Assembly (NCBI GenBank): GCA_902464965.1
Contig: CABQLI010000012.1
Location: 1-37,187, forward strand
DNA from: an uncultured Collinsella sp.
GTDB taxonomy: Bacteria; Actinomycetota; Coriobacteriia; Coriobacteriales; Coriobacteriaceae
Reading direction: 5' to 3'
Length of the DNA stretch: 37,187 nt
Below the pieces are notes generated by a model. That model had not been told where the DNA came from. It searched no databases and saw only the letters and a program-made list of their open reading frames with translations. Positions 7,301 through 15,181 of this stretch are shown piece after piece (within the stretch, counting starts at the first letter, position 1; every line of letters begins with the position of its first letter). A program made the position numbers and the translations under genes.

Positions 7301-7807
7301 ATGTGCGATGAACCTCTTAACCTTTGTTCGCACGAGCCCGGCGGCGACCCGTCACAGCCGGCGGATGCACCCGAAGCGGTTAGCTCAGAAGACAAGCTTG
7401 CCAAGCGCATCCTCAATGGCCTGGGCTTTTGCGGCCATTACATGCATTTTCATGGCGGAGGCGTGTCCGGCAAGGCGCCCATCATCTGCCTGCTGGCCAA
7501 GCAACCCGGCGGCGAGATGTCGCAGCAGGAACTCGGCATGCACTTTGACCTCAAGCCGGGGTCGCTTTCCGAGATCCTGTCCAAGCTCGAGCTCAACGGC
7601 CTCATCGAGCGCAGCCGTAACCCCAAGGATCGACGGCAGCTCACCATTCGCCTGACCGAAACCGGCCGGGAAAACGCCCGCATCGACCAGGCAGCCCGCA
7701 TTCGCTTTAGAGAGCAGGCCTTTAGTGCCCTCACCCACGACGAGCGCGAGCAGCTCGCCGAAATGCTCGAGAAAATCCGTGTAACCTGGGAGGAACTGGA
7801 TGATTAA
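7301..7807 (+). CDS. MarR family transcriptional regulator
   Basis: The 168-residue winged-helix regulator has the recognition region MSQQELGMHFDLKPGSLSEI at about residues 72-91 and the wing NPKDRRQLTIRLTETG near 108-123, both diagnostic for MarR. The N-terminal 30 residues are acidic and Pro-rich, longer than usual. The segment FCGHYMHFHGGG is His- and Cys-containing and could bind a metal or ligand, which is speculation. GGAG lies 12 bases upstream of the ATG, a long spacing. The gene overlaps the next ABC gene by 8 bases (ATGATTAA), so the regulator and transporter are translationally coupled. It most likely represses its own operon through the inverted repeat at 7244-7279 and is released by a substrate of the exporter. 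Confidence 0.9.
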   Translation: MCDEPLNLCSHEPGGDPSQPADAPEAVSSEDKLAKRILNGLGFCGHYMHFHGGGVSGKAPIICLLAKQPGGEMSQQELGMHFDLKPGSLSEILSKLELNGLIERSRNPKDRRQLTIRLTETGRENARIDQAARIRFREQAFSALTHDEREQLAEMLEKIRVTWEELDD

Positions 7808-9614
7808 AACCCTCATGGGCAGCATCCGCGACTATATGAAAGTCACTGTTGCCACGCCATTGCTCGTGCTTGGCGAGGTGCTCTGCGAGATGCTGATTCC
7901 ATTTATCACCGCCAACCTGATCGACGCCATCAAAGACGGCGCCACCGTAGCCGAGATGCTTCCCACCGCGGGCTTTTTGGTGCTCATCGCGCTGACGTCG
8001 CTTGCTTTTGGCGCCGCTGCCGGCGTCACCTGCAGCCATGCGAGTTGCGGCTTCGCTAAGAACCTGCGTCACGACCTGTTCTACAAGATCCAGACATTCA
8101 GCTTTGCCAACATCGATGAGTTCTCGAGCTCCTCGCTCGTCACGCGCCTGACCACCGATATCAACAACGTGCAGCAGGCCTTTATGATGATCATCCGTAT
8201 CGCCGTGCGCGCGCCGCTGGTATTGATCTTCGCCTTTACCATGGCATTTATCATGGGCGGCAGCGTCGCCATGGTCTACCTGGTCATCATTCCGCTGCTG
8301 GGCTTTGGACTGTTCTTTATCATCTTTAAGGTGCGCCCCATCTTCTCGCGCGTGTTCCACAAGTACGATGCGCTCAACGAGTCCGTCGAGGAAAACGTCA
8401 CCGGCATGCGCGTGGTTAAGAGCTACGTACGCGAAGACTTTGAGAAGGAAAAATTCGCGACCGCCGCGCGCGACGTCCAGATGGACTTCACCCGCGCCGA
8501 GAAGCTGCTCGCCTTTAACAACCCCATGATGAACATCTGCGTCAACGGCGCGTTTGTCGTCATCATCTACCTGGGCTCCAAGCTCATCATCACAAGCCAG
8601 GGCACGCTGTTCGACGTAGGCCAGCTCTCCTCGATCTTTACCTATGGCTTCCAGATCCTCATGAGCCTGATGCAGCTGTCGATGATCTTTGTCATGGTGA
8701 CCATGGCCGACGAATCGGCACACCGCATTACCGAGGTGCTTGCCGCCGAGCCCACGATCGCCGATCCCGCCGAGCCCGTGCTCGAGGTTGCCGACGGCTC
8801 CATCGACTTTGACCACGTGAGCTTTAAGTATTCCGCGCATGCGAAACGCCAGGCGCTCGACGATATCGACCTGCACATTAAGAGCGGCGAGACCATCGGC
8901 ATCATCGGCGGCACCGGCTCGGCCAAGTCCACGCTCGTAAACCTCATCGCCCGCCTGTACGACGCCACCGAAGGCACCGTGCGCGTGGGCGGCGTGGATG
9001 TGCGCGACTACGACTTGGACGCGCTGCGCCATCAAGTGGCCATGGTATTGCAGAAAAACGTACTGTTTAGCGGCACCATCGCCGAGAATCTGCGTTGGGG
9101 CGACCCGAACGCCACCGACGAGGAAGTCCGCGAGGCGGCACATCTGGCCTGCGCCGATGAGTTTGTCGACGGCTTCCCCAAGGGCTACGACACCTGGATC
9201 GAGCAGGGCGGCTCCAATGTTTCCGGCGGTCAGAAGCAGCGCCTGTGCATTGCGCGTGCCCTGCTGCGTCGCCCCAAGATCTTGATCTTGGACGACTCCA
9301 CCAGCGCCGTCGACACCAAGACCGACGCCAAGATCCGCGCAGGGTTGGCAAGCTATCTGCCCAACACGACCAAGCTCATCATCGCCCAGCGCATCAGCTC
9401 CGTGCAGGACGCAGACCGCATCATCGTCATGGAGGGCGGCCGTATCGCGCAGATCGGTAACCACGACGAGCTGCTCAAGACGAGCGAGATCTACCGCGAG
9501 ACCTTTACCTCACAAAACAAGATGTCTGCCGAGGGCGAAGGGGCCGTCGAGGCCGATACCGAGGCATCCGCAACGCAAGCCCAGATCCAGGAAGGAGGCG
9601 AGGCACATGAGTAA
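7800..9614 (+). CDS. ABC exporter half-transporter, degenerate-site subunit
   Basis: The 604-residue protein has an N-terminal six-helix exporter domain (about 1-305) and a C-terminal ATPase domain. It pairs with the next gene as a heterodimeric multidrug or lipid exporter. Its ATPase motifs are altered as in subunits that build the non-hydrolysing site: Walker A reads GGTGSAKS at 370-377 with Ala for the last Gly, the catalytic Glu after Walker B is Asp499 (ILILDDSTS), and the switch His is Gln530 (IIAQRISS). Its signature motif VSGGQ at 474-478 is intact and would complete the partner's active site. The C-terminal 40 residues are acidic and low in complexity. It overlaps marR upstream and the partner gene downstream, each by 8 bases. 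Confidence 0.93.
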   Translation: MIKTLMGSIRDYMKVTVATPLLVLGEVLCEMLIPFITANLIDAIKDGATVAEMLPTAGFLVLIALTSLAFGAAAGVTCSHASCGFAKNLRHDLFYKIQTFSFANIDEFSSSSLVTRLTTDINNVQQAFMMIIRIAVRAPLVLIFAFTMAFIMGGSVAMVYLVIIPLLGFGLFFIIFKVRPIFSRVFHKYDALNESVEENVTGMRVVKSYVREDFEKEKFATAARDVQMDFTRAEKLLAFNNPMMNICVNGAFVVIIYLGSKLIITSQGTLFDVGQLSSIFTYGFQILMSLMQLSMIFVMVTMADESAHRITEVLAAEPTIADPAEPVLEVADGSIDFDHVSFKYSAHAKRQALDDIDLHIKSGETIGIIGGTGSAKSTLVNLIARLYDATEGTVRVGGVDVRDYDLDALRHQVAMVLQKNVLFSGTIAENLRWGDPNATDEEVREAAHLACADEFVDGFPKGYDTWIEQGGSNVSGGQKQRLCIARALLRRPKILILDDSTSAVDTKTDAKIRAGLASYLPNTTKLIIAQRISSVQDADRIIVMEGGRIAQIGNHDELLKTSEIYRETFTSQNKMSAEGEGAVEADTEASATQAQIQEGGEAHE

Positions 9615-11526
9615 GGCAACTACTGCCGAGCGCGCGCTCAACCGCAAGGGCGGCACCATGTCGCGCCTCATCAAGACGCTCTTTGGCTTCTACCCCGTGC
9701 TTTTGCCCCTCGTCGTCGTCGGCGTGGTGCTCTGCGCCATCATCAACTCCATCGGCGCGACCTTCCTTCAGAGCGCCCTGCAGATTATTAGCGAATCGTG
9801 GCAGTCGGGCGATTGGGAAGCCGCAGAGCCCAAGATTGCACAGCTCGTGACCACCCTCGCCTGCATCTACGGCGTCGGCATCCTGTCCTCGCTGTTCTGG
9901 AACCGCGCCATGGCCATCGTCACGCAGGGCTCGCTCGAGAAGCTGCGCGAGAAGATGTTCAACCGCATGCAGGACCTGCCGATCCGCTACTTCGACACGC
10001 ACCAGCGCGGCGACATCATGAGCCACTACACCAACGACATCGACACGCTGCGCCAGATGATCAGCCAGTCGCTGCCCAACCTGCTCATGACGACCATCGT
10101 CATCGTCACGGTGTTCTTTATCATGCTGTACTACAGCGTGTGGATGTGCCTGGTCATTGTGGCAGGCGTCGCCTTTATGACCTTTATGACCAAGCTGCTC
10201 GGCTCCAACTCCGCGCGTTTCTTTATTGCACAGCAGACCGAGCTCGGCGTGGTCGAGGGCCATATCGAGGAAGTCATGAACGGCCAGAAGGTCGTCAAGG
10301 CATTCTGCCACGAGTCTGCCGCCGAGGCCGATTTTGACGAGCGCAACGAAAAGCTCTTCGAGGTCTCGCAGAAGGCCAACATGTACGCCAACATCCTCAT
10401 GCCCATCCTGATGAACCTAGGCAACCTGCTCTACGTACTGGTCGCACTGGCAGGCGGCATTTTCCTGGCGCTGGGCGTGCCCAACCTGAGCATCTCGGGC
10501 ATGGCACTGTCCATCGCCGTCGTGGTGCCGTTCCTCAACATGACCAAGCAGTTCTGCGGACAGATCGGTCAGATCTCGCAGCAGATCAACGCCGTGGTCA
10601 TGGGCCTCGCCGGCGCCGACCGCATCTTTGAGCTCATCGACGAGGAGCCCGAGGCCGACGAAGGCTATGTGACGCTCGTCAACGCGCAGGTGAACCCCGA
10701 TACCTGGCAGTTCGAGGAGGCCGACCACCACACCGGCATGTGGGCATGGAAACATCCGCACCGTGCAACCGGCGAGATTGAGTACGTACCGCTGCGCGGC
10801 GACCTGGTCATGGACAACGTCGACTTTGGCTACACGCCCGACCACGAGGTGCTGCACGGCGTGTCTGTATACGCCAAGCCGGGCCAGAAGGTCGCGTTTG
10901 TCGGCGCCACCGGTGCCGGCAAGACGACCATCACCAACCTCATCAACCGCTTCTATGACATTGCCGACGGCAAGATCCGCTACGACGGCATCAACGTCAA
11001 TAAGATTCGCAAAGCAGATCTGCGCCGCTCGCTGGGCGTCGTGCTGCAGGACGTGAACCTGTTCACCGGCACCGTGATGGATAACATCCGCTACGGTAAC
11101 CTGGACGCCACCGACGAGGAGTGCATCGCGGCGGCCAAGCTCGCGGGCGCGGACGACTTTATCACCCGCCTGCCCGACGGCTACGACACGATGCTCACCG
11201 GCAACGGCGCACAGCTGTCGCAGGGCCAGCGCCAGCTGATTTCGATCGCACGCGCTGCCGTCGCCGATCCGCCGGCAATGATCCTGGACGAGGCCACGAG
11301 CTCCATCGACACCCGCACCGAGGCCATCGTGCAGGCGGGCATGGATAAGCTCATGGAAGGCCGCACGACGTTTGTCATCGCGCACCGCCTGTCCACCGTG
11401 CGCAACTCCGACGCAATCATCTGTCTGGACCACGGCCGCATCATCGAGCGCGGCAACCACGACGAGCTGATCGCCAAGCGCGGATACTACTATCAGCTCT
11501 ATACCGGAGCGTTTGAGCTCGAGTAG
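9607..11526 (+). CDS. ABC exporter half-transporter, catalytic subunit
   Basis: The 639-residue partner has a membrane domain at about 25-330 and an ATPase domain from about 400. Its Walker A (GATGAGKT, 433-440), Walker B with catalytic Glu562 (AMILDEATS) and switch His593 (IAHRLST) are intact. Its signature motif is LSQGQ (537-541) instead of LSGGQ, fitting a composite site that is inactive on one face only. Between the two domains is an extra segment of about 45 residues (350-395), rich in His, Trp and Asp; similar linkers occur in related exporters of anaerobes. Ribosome site GGAGG lies before ATG 9607. The exported substrate is unknown; the MarR neighbour suggests a toxic compound, antibiotic or bile-type ligand. 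Confidence 0.93.
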   Translation: MSKATTAERALNRKGGTMSRLIKTLFGFYPVLLPLVVVGVVLCAIINSIGATFLQSALQIISESWQSGDWEAAEPKIAQLVTTLACIYGVGILSSLFWNRAMAIVTQGSLEKLREKMFNRMQDLPIRYFDTHQRGDIMSHYTNDIDTLRQMISQSLPNLLMTTIVIVTVFFIMLYYSVWMCLVIVAGVAFMTFMTKLLGSNSARFFIAQQTELGVVEGHIEEVMNGQKVVKAFCHESAAEADFDERNEKLFEVSQKANMYANILMPILMNLGNLLYVLVALAGGIFLALGVPNLSISGMALSIAVVVPFLNMTKQFCGQIGQISQQINAVVMGLAGADRIFELIDEEPEADEGYVTLVNAQVNPDTWQFEEADHHTGMWAWKHPHRATGEIEYVPLRGDLVMDNVDFGYTPDHEVLHGVSVYAKPGQKVAFVGATGAGKTTITNLINRFYDIADGKIRYDGINVNKIRKADLRRSLGVVLQDVNLFTGTVMDNIRYGNLDATDEECIAAAKLAGADDFITRLPDGYDTMLTGNGAQLSQGQRQLISIARAAVADPPAMILDEATSSIDTRTEAIVQAGMDKLMEGRTTFVIAHRLSTVRNSDAIICLDHGRIIERGNHDELIAKRGYYYQLYTGAFELE

Positions 11527-11541
11527 GTAGGTTTGTTCCAC

Positions 11542-11647
11542 GGAGGTCTCCCAGGCGGGCCGGGGTGTAACCTCCGTGCTCAAACATTCTCGCTTCGCTG
11601 CGAAACTGCGCGCGGAAGTTACACCCCGGCCCGCCTGGGAGACCTCC
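11542..11647. repeat. Perfect 30-bp inverted repeat
   Basis: Arm 11542-11571 (starting GGAGGTCTCCCAGGCGGGCC) is exactly complementary to 11618-11647, with a 46-nt loop that itself holds a small TCGC...GCGA hairpin. It begins 16 bases after the ABC operon stop. The arms are very GC-rich and no T run follows directly; a separate terminator lies 40 bases on. Confidence 0.85.
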
Positions 11648-11688
11648 TGCGCGCAATCAACCCGTCATTAAAACAGAATAAAAGTTGG

Positions 11689-11722
11689 TGAGGCCCTGGC
11701 CATTTGGCCAGGGCCTCATTTT
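11689..11722. terminator. Intrinsic terminator after the ABC operon
   Basis: A 14-bp perfect stem (TGAGGCCCTGGCCA at 11689-11702 with 11705-11718) and a 2-nt nominal loop are followed by TTTTGT. It is well placed to end the marR-ABC transcript. Confidence 0.88.
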
Positions 11723-11727
11723 GTAAG

Positions 11728-11788
11728 GATGATTTTTCTGGGACGGGGATTTAATAATCATTCGGTACCCCGTCCCAGAAAAATCATC
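11728..11788. repeat. Perfect 21-bp inverted repeat
   Basis: GATGATTTTTCTGGGACGGG(G) at 11728-11748 pairs exactly with 11768-11788 around a 19-nt AT-rich loop. The motif CCCCGTCCCAG recurs once more at about 11808-11818, just before the LysR stop. A decayed relative appears at 16349-16397. Between convergent genes it may also help stop transcription. Confidence 0.8.
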
Positions 11789-11823
11789 TTCGAAGTAGCT
11801 AAAAGAGCCCCGTCCCAGGTGAG

Positions 11824-12702
11824 CTAGGTGAGAAGCTGGGCCATGGCGTTGACGAATTTTTGTACTTGGAGGGTGGGCTCGAGCGGATAGTGCAAAAAGA
11901 CCGGCACCTCTCGCCCGCACAGGAACGGCACGCCCACAAAGGCCGGGTGCACCCCCGACCATGCGCCGCAGGTGAGCACCGCGTCGCCCTTTTCCTCTGC
12001 CTCGTTAAAGAGCGCAAAGTCAAAGCTGTCCACGTCGATCACGTCTACGCCGCCGTCGGCCAACAGATCGATACGCAGGCTGTCCATAGCGTCGTTGCCG
12101 TGGCGGAGCACGCGCAGACGCATACCCTCCAAGTCGGCGACCGTAATGCGATTCTTGCGCGCCAGCGGGCTCGTGCGCGGCAGGTCGATATAAAACGGCA
12201 CGTTGACAATGCGGAGCTTTTGGCAGGCGTCACCCCAGCGCGGGGTCGAAAAACTCGACTGCACCACATCGACCTCGCGGCCCAAGCTGCGCATGACGGT
12301 CTCGCGCTCGTCGTAGAGGTCGCTTACCGGCACAATCTCAAATCGCAGCGACGGCTCCAGATCGTGGATGCCCGTCCACATCGAAAGCGTTTGGCGCCCC
12401 GGGCACATCATCGACACACCCAGGCGCACGGCACCGCCATCGCCCGCCGCGCGTCGGGCGCGGCGCAGCGCGTCCTCGGACTGCCGCATGATCGAGCGCG
12501 CGTCATCCACCAGCAGAGCGCCCGCCGGCGTCACCTTAACACCCGAATGCGAGCGCTCGAACAACGTGATACCAAATTCGGCCTCAAATCCCGACACCTG
12601 TTTGACGAGCGCCGGGGTCGACACGCGCAATTTTGCCGCCGCACGCGAGAAGCTTCCCAGCTCCGCGGCGGCCGATATGGCCTCAAGTCGTCGATCGTAC
12701 AC
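11824..12702 (-). CDS. LysR family transcriptional regulator
   Basis: The 292-residue protein has the LysR N-terminal helix-turn-helix (residues 1-60, with LGSFSRAAAKLRVSTPALVK and the following FEAEFGITLFERSHSGVKVT) and a periplasmic-binding-protein-like effector domain thereafter. The frame is open to ATG 12735, but that ATG has no ribosome site and adds a basic tail. GTG 12702 is preceded by GGGAGA and gives the canonical N-terminus, so I chose it. It is transcribed away from the SDR-MFS-Gfo/Idh genes, the classic layout for a LysR activator of a divergent operon, with shared control region 12703-12935. The inducing ligand is unknown. Confidence 0.88.
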   Translation of the reverse strand: MYDRRLEAISAAAELGSFSRAAAKLRVSTPALVKQVSGFEAEFGITLFERSHSGVKVTPAGALLVDDARSIMRQSEDALRRARRAAGDGGAVRLGVSMMCPGRQTLSMWTGIHDLEPSLRFEIVPVSDLYDERETVMRSLGREVDVVQSSFSTPRWGDACQKLRIVNVPFYIDLPRTSPLARKNRITVADLEGMRLRVLRHGNDAMDSLRIDLLADGGVDVIDVDSFDFALFNEAEEKGDAVLTCGAWSGVHPAFVGVPFLCGREVPVFLHYPLEPTLQVQKFVNAMAQLLT

Positions 12703-12774
12703 GTCAATCTCCCGTTTTCGCGCCCGTGGCCACATGGTGCCATAGGGGGTTGTTTTCGCAGGTCACGCGCTCAA

Positions 12775-12804
12775 TTGAGAATAAACTGCATCGCACAGTG
12801 TAAA
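12775..12804 (+). promoter_or_regulatory. Candidate promoter for the SDR operon
   Basis: TTGAGA (12775-12780) and TGTAAA (12799-12804) are separated by 18 bases, in the only AT-rich part of the 233-base divergent gap. The weak hexamers suit an activator-dependent promoter. Downstream, TATGC and GCATA about 28 bases apart (near 12829-12864) could be a LysR half-site pair; this is a guess. Confidence 0.4.
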
Positions 12805-12935
12805 CCTACGATTAACGCCATTCTAACAAATATGCAATTCACCTGCGCAAATGCAAAGCATACGATAACCAGCAAAAACCACGTGGGTCGGTTAACGGGA
12901 GCGACCCACCGGGAGGCACAAGAAGGGAAGTTCCT

Positions 12936-13547
12936 ATGAGCAATTGGCTTAAGCTCGAGGGCGATGTCTGCGCCGTGACTGGCGCGCTCGGCGGTATGGG
13001 CGTCGAGATTTGCCGCGAGTTCGCCCGCAACGGCGCCAACGTCGTCCTGCTCGACCTAGACGAGGAGAAGGTCAAGGCCGCAGCCGCCGACCTCGCCGCC
13101 GAGTTTGGCATCCACGCCGAGGGCTACAAGATGAACGCCACCAACGAGGCCGAGGTTCAGGCCGCCGTCGATGCCACCATCGCCGACTTCGGCCACGTCG
13201 ACGTCCTCGTCAACACTGCCGGCATCCTGCGCTTCGCCGCCATGGAGGACCTGCCGCTGAGCGACTGGGAGCAGGTGCTCAACGTCAACCTCACCGGCTA
13301 CTTCATCACCTCGCAGCGCTTTGGTCGCGAGATGATCAAGGCCGGCCAGGGCCGCTTGGTGCACATCTCGACCGTCGCCAGTCACTCCCCCGAGACGTTC
13401 TCGGGCGTGTACAGCTCCACCAAGGCGGGCGTCAACATGATGTCCAAGATGCTCGCCGCCGAGTGGGGCCCCTACGGCGTCCGCTCCAACTGCGTCGAAC
13501 CCTGCTTCGTTAAGACCCCGATGTCGAAAAGAGCCGCAGCCGTCTGA
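12936..13547 (+). CDS. SDR family oxidoreductase, N-terminal part (frameshifted)
   Basis: The first 195 residues are a normal short-chain dehydrogenase: the NAD(P)-binding TGALGGMG at 15-22, NTAG at 93-96, and the active-site pair Tyr159 and Lys163 in YSSTK. Near residue 197 the frame goes off course and stops at 13547 after a few unrelated residues. The rest of the family fold continues in the -1 frame (next entry). The start at 12936 follows GAAGGGAAG. As read, the product lacks the C-terminal substrate-binding helix and strand and would probably be inactive. Its MFS and Gfo/Idh neighbours are intact, so a sequencing or assembly error is a real alternative to gene decay. The likely role is oxidation or reduction of a sugar, polyol or related alcohol taken up by the neighbouring permease. 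Confidence 0.8.
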   Translation: MSNWLKLEGDVCAVTGALGGMGVEICREFARNGANVVLLDLDEEKVKAAAADLAAEFGIHAEGYKMNATNEAEVQAAVDATIADFGHVDVLVNTAGILRFAAMEDLPLSDWEQVLNVNLTGYFITSQRFGREMIKAGQGRLVHISTVASHSPETFSGVYSSTKAGVNMMSKMLAAEWGPYGVRSNCVEPCFVKTPMSKRAAAV

Positions 13548-13789
13548 TCGCCACGCGCCGCATCGGCGAGGTCAGCGATATCGCCAACGCCGTCATGTTC
13601 CTGGCGTCCACGCGCTCGGACTTCACCACCGGCGACGCCATCAAGGTCGACGGCGGCTTCTCCAACATGATGGGCGACCTCACCGCCAAGCCCGGCGGCC
13701 GTCGCGCCTATGCCGACAACTACCTTAAGAACAAGGGTGTCGAGCTCTGGTCCGATGAGTCCGGCGTCGCCAAGCCGACTGACCAGTAA
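13530..13789 (+). pseudogene. SDR C-terminal remainder in the -1 frame
   Basis: Read in the frame starting near 13529, the sequence gives SRSRLIATRRIGEVSDIANA, then FLAS and DFTTGDAIKVDGG, the universal C-terminal end of SDR enzymes, plus a 40-residue tail ending at the stop 13787-13789. It therefore completes the previous entry. The join (TCGAAAAGAG, 13524-13533) is also shorter than I would expect between the PM motif and the RIGE motif of SDRs, which suggests a small deletion and not only a one-base error. No ribosome site serves this part separately. Confidence 0.75.
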
Positions 13790-13855
13790 ACCAACCTGAC
13801 AGGGAGGTCCCGCGGACACGCCCGCTCCTCCCCCGTATCGATCAGAAAGAGTCCA

Positions 13856-15112
13856 ATGGCTTCCACCAACTCCAACAAGGGTCGCGCCGTCGTGCTTTCC
13901 GCCGCGTGCGTCACCATGTTCTTCATCAGCTCCATCGCGCTGTATTCCGTCGTGAGCAAGAACCTGCTCGCCGTCTACCCCGAGTGGTCGAGCGCCCTTA
14001 CCTGGGCCTTCCCGGTCTTTCAGACCATCATGGCCGTGACGGGCATCTTCGCCGGCCGCATCTCCGATAAGATCGGCCCGCGCAACGTCGTTATCGCCGC
14101 CGCCGTGTGCTACGGCCTGGGCTGGTTCATGTCCGGCACCGTCACCGAGCCGTGGCAGTTATACCTGTGGTTCTCGCTCGTCGCCGCCATCGGCAACGGC
14201 CTGGGCTACAACCCGGCGCTCACCACCGGCCAAAAGTGGTTCATCGACAAGAAGGGCCTCGCCTCCGGCATCACCCTGGCCGCTTCGACCGCCGGCCCCG
14301 CTGTACTGTCCCCGGTGCTCGCCTCGCTGCTCATCCCGAGCCTGGGCATCTTTGACGCCCTCAAGGCACTCGGCGTCATCTTCTTTGTGACGATCGCCGT
14401 CTCCGCCCTGTTCCTGAAGGCCCCTGAGGCCGGTTGGCTGCCCGAGGGCTTCGAGGCCCCCAAGGGCGGCGCGCATGCCGGCACCTTCGGCGACCTCACC
14501 CCGGGCGAGATGGTCAAGACCCCGCGCTTCTGGGTCCTCATCGTCACCTTCGCCTTTGCCGCCACCGCGGGCACCCTGCTCGTGGGCAAGGTTGCCTCCA
14601 TCGCCGCCGTCCAGCTCTTCGCCGACCCCACGAGCGCCGCGGCCGTCGCCCTCGGCGGCGTGGTCGTCTCCGTCAACACCTGCGCCAACCTGGTCGGCCG
14701 TCTGTCCTTTGGCCAGATCATCGACAAGCTCGGCGCCTATAAGTCGCTGCTCATCAGCCTTGTCGTCACCATCGTCGCGCTCGTCATCATGTCGATGAGC
14801 TTTACACAGAGCATGTTCTTTGTGGCGCTCGCCCTGCTCGGCTTTAGCTTTGGCGCCCTGCTCGTCATCTACCCGCCGCTCACCGGTGGCGCCTTTGGCA
14901 CCAGCAACATCGGCGTCAACTACGGCATCATGTTTTTGGGTTACGCCGCCTCCACCTGGATCAGCCAGCCCATCACCGCCGTGCTGTATCACGCCGAGGC
15001 CGGCAGCGCCGCCTACCAGCAGTCCTTCTACGGCGCCATCGTAATCGCCGCCATCGCCGTCGTGCTCACCGTCTACATGATGGTCTCCGACAGCAAGAAG
15101 AAGTCCGCTTAG
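13856..15112 (+). CDS. MFS transporter, OFA (oxalate/formate antiporter-like) family
   Basis: The 418-residue permease has 12 predicted hydrophobic segments. The N-half carries the OFA-type features WFIDKKGLASGITLAASTAGP and a loop with GRISDKIGPRN; the second half repeats the pattern (GQIIDKLGAYKS). OFA members carry small carboxylates such as oxalate, formate, lactate or pyruvate, though substrates of most are unknown. The ribosome site GAAAGAG lies 4 bases before the ATG. It lies 66 bases after the SDR remainder and 69 bases before the Gfo/Idh gene, probably in one transcript, so it likely imports the substrate that both dehydrogenases use. A REP-like hairpin lies directly after the stop. 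Confidence 0.87.
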   Translation: MASTNSNKGRAVVLSAACVTMFFISSIALYSVVSKNLLAVYPEWSSALTWAFPVFQTIMAVTGIFAGRISDKIGPRNVVIAAAVCYGLGWFMSGTVTEPWQLYLWFSLVAAIGNGLGYNPALTTGQKWFIDKKGLASGITLAASTAGPAVLSPVLASLLIPSLGIFDALKALGVIFFVTIAVSALFLKAPEAGWLPEGFEAPKGGAHAGTFGDLTPGEMVKTPRFWVLIVTFAFAATAGTLLVGKVASIAAVQLFADPTSAAAVALGGVVVSVNTCANLVGRLSFGQIIDKLGAYKSLLISLVVTIVALVIMSMSFTQSMFFVALALLGFSFGALLVIYPPLTGGAFGTSNIGVNYGIMFLGYAASTWISQPITAVLYHAEAGSAAYQQSFYGAIVIAAIAVVLTVYMMVSDSKKKSA

Positions 15113-15120
15113 TAATTGCC

Positions 15121-15153
15121 AATGCGGCAAAGGGACAGCCCCTTTGTCGCATT
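15121..15153. repeat. REP-like palindrome, copy 3
   Basis: AATGCGGCAAAGGGACAGCC mirrored as CCTTTGTCGCATT. Compared with the other copies, TGTGAC has become TGCGGC and GTCACA has become GTCGCA, so pairing (with one G-U) is kept. It starts 8 bases after the MFS stop, inside the presumed operon, where it may adjust expression of the next gene. Confidence 0.75.
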
Positions 15154-15181
15154 CCACCGCCACCAGTATTAAGGAGTCGAA

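Noticed and set aside
7800..9614. Ala in Walker A and Asp at the catalytic position read as pseudogene damage
   Set aside because: The changes cluster in one composite site and match the partner's LSQGQ, as in known heterodimeric exporters; the frame is intact.
13520..13540. Programmed -1 frameshift joining the two SDR parts
   Set aside because: The site CGAAAAGAG is not a proper slippery heptamer, there is no evident downstream structure or reason in this family, and the region also appears to lack residues.
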